A stretch of DNA of 64,000 bases, from positions 496,001 through 560,000 of the forward strand of contig NZ_CP008802.1 in NCBI RefSeq assembly GCF_000724605.1, read 5' to 3'. The position numbers and the translations under genes are program-made. Every line of letters starts with the position of its first letter. The stretch's first letter is position 1. Under the pieces are notes generated by a model. It did no database searches and had not been told where the DNA came from. It saw only the letters and a list, made by a program, of their open reading frames with translations. Of the stretch, positions 1 to 8,264 are shown piece after piece. The stretch comes from Actinotignum schaalii (GTDB taxonomy: Bacteria; Actinomycetota; Actinomycetes; Actinomycetales; Actinomycetaceae).

Positions 1-57
1 CAGGCACAGCATGAGAGCCAGAGAACCCAGCAGCACAGCAAGGAGATAACCGGTCAT
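1..57 (-). CDS. azlD: AzlD-like branched-chain amino-acid export subunit (5' fragment)
   Basis: Only the first 19 codons are inside the window. The peptide begins MTGYLLAVLLGSLALMLCL, a hydrophobic first membrane segment. Its ATG overlaps the stop of the upstream azlC gene (TGATG), which implies translational coupling. AzlD is the small membrane partner of AzlC, and together they export branched-chain amino acids. The identity rests mainly on position after azlC and on the hydrophobic start. A GTG one codon upstream is an alternative start. Confidence 0.6.
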   Translation of the reverse strand, partial: MTGYLLAVLLGSLALMLCL

Positions 58-794
58 CACAGCTCACCTTCCTCGCCTGATGTGCCGCGTCGGGAAGGAG
101 CGGCGTCGTCGTTCTTCTTAGAACGAGTGCGCACCACGAAACGCGCCACCAAGAACAGTGCGAAAAGACTCATCGCGACCGGCAGCAGGGCGTTCGGGGC
201 ACATAGCTGCGCCAGCAAGAACGCGAGGCCCGCGCCGAGCACGCCGGGAATATCGCGGCGCGCGTGGAAGGCGTCGAGGGCGAGGACGATAAAAAGGGCG
301 ACGAGCGCGAAATTGACGCCGCGAATCTGGCCGGGCAGGAACCCGCCAATCGCCACTCCCAGTAGCCCGCCGCCGACCCAGCACGCCTGGAGCACAGCTT
401 GGAGGGAGACCAGTCGGCGTTGATTCCAGACGCCGGGATGCGAGGTGGTGATGGCGTAGGTTTCGTCGGTGAGGGAGTAGACGCAATACATGCGGGCGAG
501 CGGGTGGGTGAGCTGCGCGATGGGGTACGAAAACGCGTAAAAAACGTGACGCACGTTCACGAAAAAGATGGTGAGGAGAATCGTGAGGACCGGTGCGTGC
601 GCACTAATAAGAGCGACGGCGAGAAGCTCGGCCGAACCGGAATAAATAAAGAAAGATAGCGCGGGAGCGAGCCACCACGGTTGGCCGTACTGGATAACAA
701 GAAGTCCGAAAGCCATGCCCAGGGGGATCATCCCCAGGCCGGCGCCCGCGGCCATTCGTGCTCCGAAGCGTACATCTGATACGTGGGAAGGCAT
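57..794 (-). CDS. azlC: AzlC family branched-chain amino-acid exporter, large subunit
   Basis: Integral membrane protein of 245 residues with several hydrophobic segments and the AzlC-type N-terminal half (GAGLGMIPLGMAFGLLVIQYG, then SFFIYSGSAELLAVAL and FFVNVRHVFYAFSYP). With AzlD it forms the LIV-E exporter, which pumps branched-chain amino acids or related analogues out of the cytoplasm. The reading frame is open to a TTG at 863, but the ATG at 794 gives the usual family length and begins just before the conserved region, so it is preferred. No strong ribosome binding site is visible. It is divergent from the monooxygenase gene at 912 and overlaps azlD. Confidence 0.85.
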   Translation of the reverse strand: MPSHVSDVRFGARMAAGAGLGMIPLGMAFGLLVIQYGQPWWLAPALSFFIYSGSAELLAVALISAHAPVLTILLTIFFVNVRHVFYAFSYPIAQLTHPLARMYCVYSLTDETYAITTSHPGVWNQRRLVSLQAVLQACWVGGGLLGVAIGGFLPGQIRGVNFALVALFIVLALDAFHARRDIPGVLGAGLAFLLAQLCAPNALLPVAMSLFALFLVARFVVRTRSKKNDDAAPSRRGTSGEEGEL

Positions 795-911
795 GCGCCC
801 TATTGTGGCACCGGAGGGGGAGCGGAGGGTGAAGTTTCCACCATGCGGAGCGCGGGGCGCCAAGAGAGTTACTATGGTGCACGTCCCATTGTTCTAGGTG
901 AAGGAGCCTCC

Positions 912-1553
912 ATGACCGTCGTGAAAATCAATACTATTTCTGTTCCGGAAGGTGCTGGCGAGCACTTCGAGGCGCGTTTTGCGGCGCGCGAAGGCGCCGT
1001 GGATCAGCGGCCCGGTTTCCTGTCCTTCCGGCTGCTGCGCCCGCTGGAAGAAGGGGAGCGCTACCTGGTCGTTACCGAATGGGAATCCGACGAGGATTTC
1101 ACCGCGTGGCGTACCGATCCGGCCGCGCATCCGCGCAAAATGGATGCCGCCCGCCAGGCTCCCGATAACGCGCACTTGGGTGCGCAGCTGCTCGAATTTG
1201 AGGTGGTCAACCTTCCCGAAGTCGAGCATGGGCAGACCCCGCAGGCAGGCTTTGTTTCTATTGTGGCGCTATCTTTCCTCCCCGGAATGGAGAAGGTTAT
1301 TGAGCAGCGTTTCGCGGCGCGCAAGGCGGCCGTTGATGCGGCGCCCGGATTCTCCTTCTTCGAGCTGTGGCGCCCGGTAAACGGGGTAGAGGACTACTAC
1401 GTGGTGACCGGCTGGGATGCGCAGGAGTCTTACGACGCCTGGGCCGCGGCCCGAGAACGCGCTCCGCATAACACCGCGGATCAGCCCAAGAACCGGGGCC
1501 TGGATGTGACCCTGCACGGGTACGCGGTGGTGCAGCAGAGCACCAAGCGGTAG
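912..1553 (+). CDS. Tandem-domain HmoA/IsdG-like (ABM fold) monooxygenase
   Basis: A protein of 213 residues made of two antibiotic-biosynthesis-monooxygenase (dimeric ferredoxin-like) domains, about residues 1-105 and 115-213. Domain 1 resembles heme-degrading HmoA/IsdG proteins: Asn7, Trp66 and His73 lie where the IsdG catalytic Asn, Trp and His are expected. Domain 2 repeats the pattern (PGFSFFELWRP, YDAW, APHN) but has Val in place of the Asn. The family normally works as a homodimer of single domains, so the fusion would be an internal dimer with one candidate active half. The ATG at 912 follows GAAGGAG. Heme-iron release is an inference, supported loosely by the iron-uptake genes nearby. 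A quinol-type monooxygenase is the alternative. Confidence 0.75.
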   Translation: MTVVKINTISVPEGAGEHFEARFAAREGAVDQRPGFLSFRLLRPLEEGERYLVVTEWESDEDFTAWRTDPAAHPRKMDAARQAPDNAHLGAQLLEFEVVNLPEVEHGQTPQAGFVSIVALSFLPGMEKVIEQRFAARKAAVDAAPGFSFFELWRPVNGVEDYYVVTGWDAQESYDAWAAARERAPHNTADQPKNRGLDVTLHGYAVVQQSTKR

Positions 1554-1925
1554 GTGCAGAATGCCGGGCTGAGGTGCGGCGTGAGGCGCGGACTGAGGTG
1601 AGGCTACGGAAACGCGAGCCATCCTTGCGGATCCGTTTGTCACGAATCGGTTCGTCACGAATCCGTTGCGAAATCGCGCCAATTTCGCGGCCTGGTTGTG
1701 GAAGATTAGCGGATATGCGGGGAGAAATAAAGACAAAGATTATAAGTTATTCTGATTGAGAAGTGAATGACATTACGTGCCCTGTCGCTTTGATCACTTA
1801 AGGGCGGTGTGGCTAATGTGGTGCCTAGAGAGTGCTGTGCTGCGCCTTCGACGGCTCTGCCACCACGGCTGACACCACCAGGCCGGCACCCATGGCGCTT
1901 TCCGCCAAGTTTTAAGGATCAACTC
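1554..1925. other. Intergenic region with short direct repeat
   Basis: No gene is seen. Around 1640-1670 the sequence TCACGAATC occurs twice with similar flanks (period 15). The stretch 1725-1800 is markedly AT-rich compared with its surroundings and probably holds the promoter of the membrane-protein gene at 1926; no hexamers can be assigned with confidence. Confidence 0.4.
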
Positions 1926-3155
1926 ATGACAGAACATACAACTACGCCCGGAGGGGCAACTCCCGAGCGCGATTACCCTGAAGCAGCGACGGCGCATACC
2001 CGCGCGGATCGCGAACGTGCTACCGCACGTCCGGTAGATGCCCGGGTGGCTTCGGCAGGGCAGTACTCGGCCGAGGATGCGAAGCCGGGATGGCGCTCCA
2101 CTTTCCTAGGTGCTGATACCCCGGGCCGAGCCACTAATATGTCCTGGGGCTCCGTTTTCGCCGGTGTTGCCGTTGCTATCGCCACCCTGGTGGTTTTCAG
2201 CTTCCTCGGCGCGGCGATCGGGCTGGGCACTTTCGATCCGGCCTCCAGTAATCCCGGTGAAGGTTTCGGCTTCGGCATGGGGCTGTGGGCGGTGTGCTCC
2301 ATTGTGATCGCCCTAGGTCTAGGCGGTTATGTAACGGGCGCGCTGGCCGTCAAAGGCGGGCTACTGCACGGCCTGACCACCTGGGCCACCACGATTATTG
2401 TGGCCACCGTTGCGGTGTGGCTGGGTATTTCCGCCGCGCTGGGAGCTGTTGGTTCGGCCATCGGCTCGGTGGGTAACGCCGCGGGTAGCGTGGTAGGCGG
2501 GGTGGCGCAGGCCTCCGGGAATGCCGTTTCGGAGGCGGCCAGCGCTATTTCCGATAACCTCGATGTTCAGTGGGATAGCGTGGAAGCCCAAACGGAGAAG
2601 ATCCTTGCCGATACCGGTGAGGAAACACTCCAGCCTGATTACCTGCGCGGCCAGGTGGACGGCGCCACGGACGATATCAGTGCTGCGGCCAAGGACCTCG
2701 TGGTCAATCCGGAAAATTACGAAACGATTCTTTCCGATCTGGGCGATTCGCTCCAGCAGCGAGTTGATTCCGTGACGAAGGATATTGACCGTGATGCGGT
2801 GGCGAAGTCCGTGGCCGCCAATACGAACCTGAATGAGGATGAAGCTCGCAAGGCTGTGGACAACGCGGTGGAAGCGTATAACCAGGCGCAGGTCAAGGCT
2901 GAGCAAGCGCTGAATAACGCGGAAAAGACCCTCCAAGATGTGCAGGCTCAGGCCAAGGATCTGGTTGCGGAAGGCCGCGAGGTTGCTCAGGACGTCACCG
3001 ATACCGGTTCCACCGTTGCTATCTGGGCCTTTGTGGGCCTACTGCTCTCCGCGATTCTCACCGCTTTTGCGGGTGTGTGGGGCTCGCGCGCGGTGGTTGG
3101 CCGCAATGATGCCGGTGCGGTGCGCCGCGATGCGGATGCCACGCGCAGGAAGTAG
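1926..3155 (+). CDS. Membrane protein of unknown function with long helical domain
   Basis: Not recognised. A 409-residue protein with a polar, charged N-terminus (about 1-70), a hydrophobic block of three probable membrane segments (about 75-195, rich in Gly/Ala), a long Ala/Glu/Asp/Gln-rich helical region (about 220-360) and a final membrane segment (WAFVGLLLSAILTAFAGVWG) with a basic tail. The Gly-rich segment GSAIGSVGNAAGSVVGGVAQASGNAV is amphiphilic. The helical region between the last two membrane parts may form a coiled coil outside or inside the cell. The start ATG follows TAAGGA at good spacing; the frame stays open upstream but without a ribosome site. It appears to be monocistronic, with a terminator downstream. 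Confidence 0.8.
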   Translation: MTEHTTTPGGATPERDYPEAATAHTRADRERATARPVDARVASAGQYSAEDAKPGWRSTFLGADTPGRATNMSWGSVFAGVAVAIATLVVFSFLGAAIGLGTFDPASSNPGEGFGFGMGLWAVCSIVIALGLGGYVTGALAVKGGLLHGLTTWATTIIVATVAVWLGISAALGAVGSAIGSVGNAAGSVVGGVAQASGNAVSEAASAISDNLDVQWDSVEAQTEKILADTGEETLQPDYLRGQVDGATDDISAAAKDLVVNPENYETILSDLGDSLQQRVDSVTKDIDRDAVAKSVAANTNLNEDEARKAVDNAVEAYNQAQVKAEQALNNAEKTLQDVQAQAKDLVAEGREVAQDVTDTGSTVAIWAFVGLLLSAILTAFAGVWGSRAVVGRNDAGAVRRDADATRRK

Positions 3156-3267
3156 GTGTGCGGCGCATATCGCACGTGGCATGGAATAAATAGCCGCACG
3201 CTTGAGGCCCTCGCTAACGTCTCGCGCAGCGATGTGACCGGCCAACGGTTGGAGAGAGCTAAGTATT

Positions 3268-3317
3268 GGGCCGGGTCAGGTACCGAAATTCAGGTACGTG
3301 GCCCGGCCCCTTATTTT
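3268..3317 (+). terminator. Rho-independent terminator after the membrane-protein gene
   Basis: An inverted repeat with arms GGGCCGGGTCAGGTACC (3268-3284) and GGTACGTGGCCCGGCCC (3293-3309), one wobble and one mismatch, is followed by TTATTTT on the plus strand. It also lies just past the stop of the minus-strand ATPase gene and may serve both converging units. Confidence 0.8.
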
Positions 3318-3327
3318 GTGCAGCACA

Positions 3328-4098
3328 CTAACAGCCGTCTCGAAAAATGAACTGCTTGATGTCCCCGTCGTATACTTCTATAGCTTCCACGCCGTAAACA
3401 CGAGAGATAAGTTCCTTGGTTAGCGTACTGGAGGGGCTTCCGTGGCAAACGATTGAGCCGCGTTTCATCACGATAACTTCATCGCAGTAACGTGCCACTA
3501 AGTTCAGATCGTGCAAAACGATCACTGCGGTATGCGCGACCTCGCGAATGAGGGAAAGCACCTGATGCTGGTACTTCACATCTAGGTGGTTAGTTGGCTC
3601 GTCCAAAAGCATACAGGGGCACTGCTGCGCTAAGGCCCTGGCGACAAGAATACGTTGGCGCTCTCCACCTGAAAGTGTTGAGAAGTATCTTTCCTTAACA
3701 TCGGCCATGCCAACTCTCTGAAGGGCCTGGCTGACTATCTCATAATCGTCATCTGAATAGCCTTGAAAATCAGTGCGGTGAGGAGCCCGCCCCAGCAGGA
3801 CGAACTCCTCTACCCGCATCCTATCGGTGTCATGCTCAAACTGAGAGACCACAGATACCTTTTTGCTAATCTGCGATGCCCGCATTTTGTTGAGCGGATT
3901 TCCCTCGATTGTTATTGTTCCCCCGGTGAGCACCTGCGCCCCAAATAGGGAACGCAGTAGGGTAGTTTTCCCAGAGCCGTTCGGTCCAGCAATGCCAAGG
4001 ATGCTGCCTGGCTTCACTTTAAAGGAAACCCGGTCAACGGCGGTATAGGAACCGAACTTCACAGTTGCATCAATAGCATTCAAAGGAAAATCATTCAC
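3328..4098 (-). CDS. FecE-type iron/siderophore ABC importer ATPase
   Basis: ABC ATPase of 256 residues, the usual length for FecE/BtuD-type proteins. Walker A GPNGSGKT is at 38-45, signature LSGGE at 142-146, Walker B CMLLDEP at 162-168, and the switch His is in VIVLHDLN. It energises import of a ferric siderophore, heme or cobalamin-like ligand together with the permease and binding protein encoded just upstream on the same strand. It is the last gene of a three-gene operon (permease, binding protein, ATPase; gaps of about 20 bases). The divergent DtxR-like operator upstream of the permease points to iron. Confidence 0.92.
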   Translation of the reverse strand: MNDFPLNAIDATVKFGSYTAVDRVSFKVKPGSILGIAGPNGSGKTTLLRSLFGAQVLTGGTITIEGNPLNKMRASQISKKVSVVSQFEHDTDRMRVEEFVLLGRAPHRTDFQGYSDDDYEIVSQALQRVGMADVKERYFSTLSGGERQRILVARALAQQCPCMLLDEPTNHLDVKYQHQVLSLIREVAHTAVIVLHDLNLVARYCDEVIVMKRGSIVCHGSPSSTLTKELISRVYGVEAIEVYDGDIKQFIFRDGC

Positions 4099-4117
4099 GG
4101 TTCATCCCATTTTCCGA

Positions 4118-5110
4118 TTATTTGGCGATTTGTTCCGCCAGCTCAATAGCTCCATACAGCGCAGTGGGCGAAGCGTAGGCGATGGCCGATTCAGCGAAGA
4201 AAATCTGGTTGTTCTTTACAGCCTTCATATCTTTGTAGCCAGGGATCTTTTCCAACCGTGCCATGGTCGATTCCTTGGTTGCTCCGCCCATTCCAAGCAG
4301 CACGATAATCATGTCCGGATCGGATTTTACGAAGGCTTCCTCGGCGATGGGGCCTTGGTGGGGGTGATAGTTCGGATCAATGGCCGTCTTAAGATCGAGA
4401 GTTTTCGAGATTTCTCCCATCACGCCTTTTTCGCCATAACTGTATAGGCCCTCGTCTTCGCCGTAGTAGTAGGCGTAGGAGACGTTGCGACCCTGTCCGG
4501 GCTTATCCTGAGTGATCTTATCAATCTTGGCTTTCAGATCATCTGTGGTTTGCTTGGCTTTATCCTGCGTTCCCAACAGCTTTCCAAGCATCGTTATCTC
4601 GCCCAAGATTGCATCGAACGACTCGTTTTCTTTCTGGTCTGGGTAGAAGTAGTGACACTCCGGGGCATCGACTACCGCGGGCATTTTCTTCTCAATGACC
4701 GAATCGGGGGAGAGCCCGCTCGATTCAAAACCACCGCCATAAACTAGGTCAGGTTGCTTGGAAACTAGCGCCTCCATCGAGATTGGGTCTTGGAGTGACT
4801 CAATGTTGTCGGCCTTACCGCCCATCCAGGCGGCCGGTTCTTCACCCCATTCGTTTGCGCGAAGAATCACCTTGTCTTCTGCGCCGGCTGCTACCAGGTA
4901 GGCAATTCCCGTAACGCCGAGGGAAACCACTTTCGATGGATTATTTGTGAAACTCTGTTCCTTGCCGCAGTTATTTACCGTGATCTGTTCGGCCTGAGAC
5001 TGAGCGGGCGATTCTTGGCTATCCGATTTGGGTGAACAAGCCGATAGTCCCAGTGTTGTCAGCAAAGCGACAGAGGTAATCAAAGCCGTTGCCTTTTTAC
5101 TGCTTCGCAT
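4118..5110 (-). CDS. FecB-type ferric siderophore/heme-binding lipoprotein
   Basis: A 330-residue extracellular binding protein with a lipoprotein signal peptide and lipobox LSAC (Cys at about 25), followed by a Ser/Gln-rich spacer. The body has the type III periplasmic-binding-protein pattern: NPSKVVSLGVTGIAYLVAAG near the start, a long linker helix region (LGEITMLGKLLGTQDKAKQ) and SDPDMIIVLLGMGG in the second lobe. It captures the ligand and delivers it to the permease. The ligand cannot be read from the sequence; a ferric siderophore or heme is most likely given the operator. It is the middle gene of the operon. Confidence 0.88.
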   Translation of the reverse strand: MRSSKKATALITSVALLTTLGLSACSPKSDSQESPAQSQAEQITVNNCGKEQSFTNNPSKVVSLGVTGIAYLVAAGAEDKVILRANEWGEEPAAWMGGKADNIESLQDPISMEALVSKQPDLVYGGGFESSGLSPDSVIEKKMPAVVDAPECHYFYPDQKENESFDAILGEITMLGKLLGTQDKAKQTTDDLKAKIDKITQDKPGQGRNVSYAYYYGEDEGLYSYGEKGVMGEISKTLDLKTAIDPNYHPHQGPIAEEAFVKSDPDMIIVLLGMGGATKESTMARLEKIPGYKDMKAVKNNQIFFAESAIAYASPTALYGAIELAEQIAK

Positions 5111-5132
5111 TATTTCTCCTTATTTGTTGTAC

Positions 5133-6152
5133 TTATTTTGCGTGTTTCTTGATTAAGGCCATAAGCATTGGAGTTCCTACTAAAGCGGTGAGGATTCCAA
5201 TGGGAAGTTCCGCGGGTCGAATAATGAGCCGGGCACACAGATCTGCCACTACCACCAGGATCCCGCCCGCCAACAGGGCCACCGGAAGGGTATTTCTCGT
5301 GGTTGAACCTACGAGCAACTTGGCAAGATGCGGGATAACCAGCCCGATGAATCCGATGGCTCCAGTCAAAGAGACTAGGACTGCGACAGTGAAGGCCACG
5401 ATTGAAATGAGTAGAGCCCGGTAGGTGCGGGGATTCGTGCCGAGAGAACGAGCGCAGTCATCGCCCAGGTTGAGCACATCAACACGCCTGCCCATGAGGA
5501 AGAACAATGCGAACGCGAGGGCTGTACAGGTGGTCGCTATCCGCACGTCATTCCACGACGCCGATGTGAGTGAACCGAGCATCCAAAATACAACAGACTT
5601 TGCACCCGCGGCGTTTTTAGCCATGACGGTAATGAGGCTGGTGAGCGCAGAGAAGAAGTAGTTTACCGCCATCCCGGCAAAAATAATTCGCGCCGGGGTT
5701 ATGCGCCCACCCGCGCTGGCAAGGAATCCCACGCAGATCATAGCGAGGAGCGCGCCAAGGAATGCACCCACTGTAATGCCGAGCGAGGCGAGAATTGCGT
5801 GGGAACTCCCCAGCACTATGACGAGTGCGGCACCGGTGGATGCACCAGAGGAAATACCCAAGATGTAGGGATCGCCGAGCGGGTTTCTTAACAGTGACTG
5901 CGTGATGAGTCCGCATATTGCAAGACCGGCACCGGTAGCCAATCCCAGCAAAACTCGCGGTAGTCGGATGCCCGTAATTACTTGTTGTTCAACGCCGCTT
6001 TCGACGCCGGCAAACATATCGCGCAAGCTGGAAAATATCGAGGATAGTGGAATATTGGTCGCGCCTAGTGCGATACCCAATACCACGCTTATGCCTAGGA
6101 GTGCGGTGAGTACAATGAGCAGCAAAAAGCGCGCTCGCCGACTTACTAGCAT
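5133..6152 (-). CDS. FecCD-family ABC importer permease
   Basis: A polytopic membrane protein of 339 residues with about ten hydrophobic segments and FecCD/BtuC landmarks: RLPRVLLGLATGAGLAICG near the first segments, LRNPLGDPYILGISSGAS, and the coupling region ALLISIVAFTVAVLVSLTGAIGFIGLVIPHLAK. It probably forms a homodimeric channel for the lipoprotein-delivered ligand. It is the first gene of the minus-strand operon and is divergent from the ABC-exporter-fold pair at 6482. The 330-base spacer between them contains a DtxR/IdeR-like box, so iron-dependent repression of both directions is likely. Confidence 0.9.
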   Translation of the reverse strand: MLVSRRARFLLLIVLTALLGISVVLGIALGATNIPLSSIFSSLRDMFAGVESGVEQQVITGIRLPRVLLGLATGAGLAICGLITQSLLRNPLGDPYILGISSGASTGAALVIVLGSSHAILASLGITVGAFLGALLAMICVGFLASAGGRITPARIIFAGMAVNYFFSALTSLITVMAKNAAGAKSVVFWMLGSLTSASWNDVRIATTCTALAFALFFLMGRRVDVLNLGDDCARSLGTNPRTYRALLISIVAFTVAVLVSLTGAIGFIGLVIPHLAKLLVGSTTRNTLPVALLAGGILVVVADLCARLIIRPAELPIGILTALVGTPMLMALIKKHAK

Positions 6153-6304
6153 TCATCCTCGCTTTCTGGCATGCATAAATTAAATGAAGCATGGATTTTC
6201 TGGTTATTGATTCCGCGAGGTGCCGGAGCCGACGCTGGCGAACACGGCACTATTGACGGTTCAGTTTTATTAATGATGACGGGCATCTAGGGTTAGGACA
6301 GTTG

Positions 6305-6323
6305 GTACGCTATATTTGCGTAC
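6305..6323. promoter_or_regulatory. Inverted repeat next to the iron box
   Basis: GTACGC, seven bases (TATATTT), then GCGTAC: a perfect 6-bp inverted repeat directly abutting the DtxR-like box. The AT spacer could contain a -10 element for either direction. It may be a second operator, for example for the TetR regulator encoded at 10110, but nothing in the sequence ties it to a particular protein. Confidence 0.4.
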
Positions 6324-6342
6324 TAAGGGTAGGCTACCCTAA
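6324..6342. promoter_or_regulatory. DtxR/IdeR-type iron box in divergent promoter region
   Basis: TAAGGGTAGGCTACCCTAA is a perfect palindrome around a central base and matches the DtxR/IdeR consensus TWAGGTTAGSCTAACCTWA at 17 of 19 positions; the two differences are symmetric. It lies between the FecCD operon (minus) and the ABC pair (plus), 140 bases before the latter start. By analogy with known iron boxes, Fe2+-bound DtxR/IdeR would repress both units when iron is sufficient. The rest of the 330-base spacer (6153-6481) holds no gene. Confidence 0.8.
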
Positions 6343-6481
6343 GTCCGATAGGGCGACAAGCCTGTTTCCAGAGCGTGATTTAGAAACGGGATTTATAAAG
6401 GTGTAACCCGCGATTTGAGGGATGCAAATGGGGTTTCGACGCCGCACGTTTGGCGGTGCGGCGGCGCTATAAAGGAGAAGG

Positions 6482-8263
6482 ATGTTCACGCAGCAACGAC
6501 GAGTTATGACTGCCGGCGGACTAACTATTTGGTTGTTGATTCCGCCTATCTTGATCGGCTTAGTGGTCTCCGGTCTATACGTGACAACCGCGGCACTCAA
6601 CGCCGCCCTGTTTACAGAATTGTTGGGTCAAAGGCGCTATTCCACAATCGTTCCGCTGGTGGCTGTCATCGCGGTTTTGCTTATCGTGCGTCCTCTAATG
6701 GACGTGTGCGGGCAACTGGTGCAAAATCGAGCCGGGCTGGTGGTGAAGACTAATCTGAGGCGTTCGCTGCTCCAGGAAATTGACCGGCAGGGACCGATGC
6801 GTGTGGGGCTAGGTAGATCGGGCAATATTCAGTCTGTTATTACCGACGGCGTGGAGGCTATTGAACCGTATTTCATCAAGTACTTCACGCAACTGGCAGT
6901 GACTGTTGTAACGGCTCTCGCCCTAACCACCGCTCTTGCACAGATAAGCATATGGATAGCACTCGTGCTGCTCGTGTGCGGGATTGCCGTCGTTGCAATT
7001 CCACGACTGTGGGACAAAGCGTTGGCCGAACGTGGGCAATCCCACTGGATAGCGTACGAGACGCTGAATGCGGACTTCATTGACGCGATGATGGGAATGC
7101 CGACGTTGAAGTCGTTTGGTGCGGCGGATTCCTACGGAGATAAGTTGAACCGCCAATCGCGCCAACTTTTGACTTCCACTTTGGGACAGCTTCGCCTATC
7201 GCTGGGGGAAACCGGACTGAGTGGAATGATGAAAGTTCTAGGCCCCGCCCTGGCTTTGATTATCGCGATTGTGCAGGTGCGTGCAGGCAATATGGAACTG
7301 GGGCAGTTGTTCTTGGTAACACTGCTATCAGTTGAAATGTTTCGCCCATTTAACCAGCTTTCGTCCTGCTGGCATGAATCGTTTTTCGGAATTTCCGCGC
7401 TTCCTTCAATGAACGAGATTTTCACTCGCATTCCATTCGACTCCACTGAACAGGTTCGGGCAAGCTCGAATCAGTCCGCCAATCCCGACCTAGGCATTTC
7501 TTTCGAAGAAGTAACGTATGCCTATCTGGGAACCGATGAGCCTGCTATTGAAAAGATGAGCTTTCATATTGAAGCGGGCAAGACAACGTCGATTGTGGGC
7601 CTATCCGGCTCCGGAAAATCGACCGCACTGGGGTTGCTTATCGGCTACGACCAGCCTATGAGTGGACGTATTAGTGTTTTTGGGCTGTCACCGGCAAATG
7701 CCGATGTGACGCAGCTAGTGACTCTTGTCCCGCAAGAACCCATCATCTTTCCGGGCACCGTCCGAGAGATATTGCGTAACGCGAATCCCGCTGCAACTGA
7801 CGCCCAGATGATGCAGGCTTTGGCGATAGCGCGTGCTGACACCTTACATATGGAATTCGACGACGATGCCGAAGCCAAACAGCGCGTTAAGCAGGAAGTT
7901 GCTGCCGAAAGCGTTTTGGATGTGCAAGTTTTTGAGCACGCCAAGAATCTATCTGGAGGGCAAAAGCAGCGGCTCGCAATCGCGCGAGCGTTGATCCGGG
8001 GCACGGAGATTTTGGTTTTGGATGAATCGACTTCTGCGCTGGACACCTACACGGAACATCAGCTCATAACGGAGCTCAGAAGCGCGTATCCGGAGCTCAC
8101 CCTCGTTTTGGTCACGCATCGAATTGATACCGCAGCAAAATCCGATCAGGTTATCGTGCTTGCCGATCACCACGTGAGCTGCGCGGGTGCACCTAAAGAG
8201 CTGGAACAGGATCCGCAATCTACGTGGGCCAAGCTGGTGGCGGCACAGAGGGGAGAAAACTGA
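6482..8263 (+). CDS. ABC transporter, fused membrane-ATPase subunit 1 (YbtP/IrtA-like)
   Basis: A half-transporter of 593 residues: six-helix type IV membrane domain (about 1-320), then an ATPase with Walker A GLSGSGKS at 373-380, signature LSGGQ at 490-494, Walker B LVLDE at 511-515 and switch His in LVTHR. All catalytic residues are present. Between the Q-loop and signature there is an unusually long charged segment (about 458-478, DDDAEAKQRVKQE). It pairs with the next gene, whose ATG lies one base past its stop. Such exporter-fold pairs next to FecBCD systems under iron boxes (YbtPQ, IrtAB) import siderophores through the membrane. An export role cannot be excluded. The start follows a strong AAAGGAGAAGG. 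Confidence 0.85.
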   Translation: MFTQQRRVMTAGGLTIWLLIPPILIGLVVSGLYVTTAALNAALFTELLGQRRYSTIVPLVAVIAVLLIVRPLMDVCGQLVQNRAGLVVKTNLRRSLLQEIDRQGPMRVGLGRSGNIQSVITDGVEAIEPYFIKYFTQLAVTVVTALALTTALAQISIWIALVLLVCGIAVVAIPRLWDKALAERGQSHWIAYETLNADFIDAMMGMPTLKSFGAADSYGDKLNRQSRQLLTSTLGQLRLSLGETGLSGMMKVLGPALALIIAIVQVRAGNMELGQLFLVTLLSVEMFRPFNQLSSCWHESFFGISALPSMNEIFTRIPFDSTEQVRASSNQSANPDLGISFEEVTYAYLGTDEPAIEKMSFHIEAGKTTSIVGLSGSGKSTALGLLIGYDQPMSGRISVFGLSPANADVTQLVTLVPQEPIIFPGTVREILRNANPAATDAQMMQALAIARADTLHMEFDDDAEAKQRVKQEVAAESVLDVQVFEHAKNLSGGQKQRLAIARALIRGTEILVLDESTSALDTYTEHQLITELRSAYPELTLVLVTHRIDTAAKSDQVIVLADHHVSCAGAPKELEQDPQSTWAKLVAAQRGEN

Positions 8264-8264
8264 C

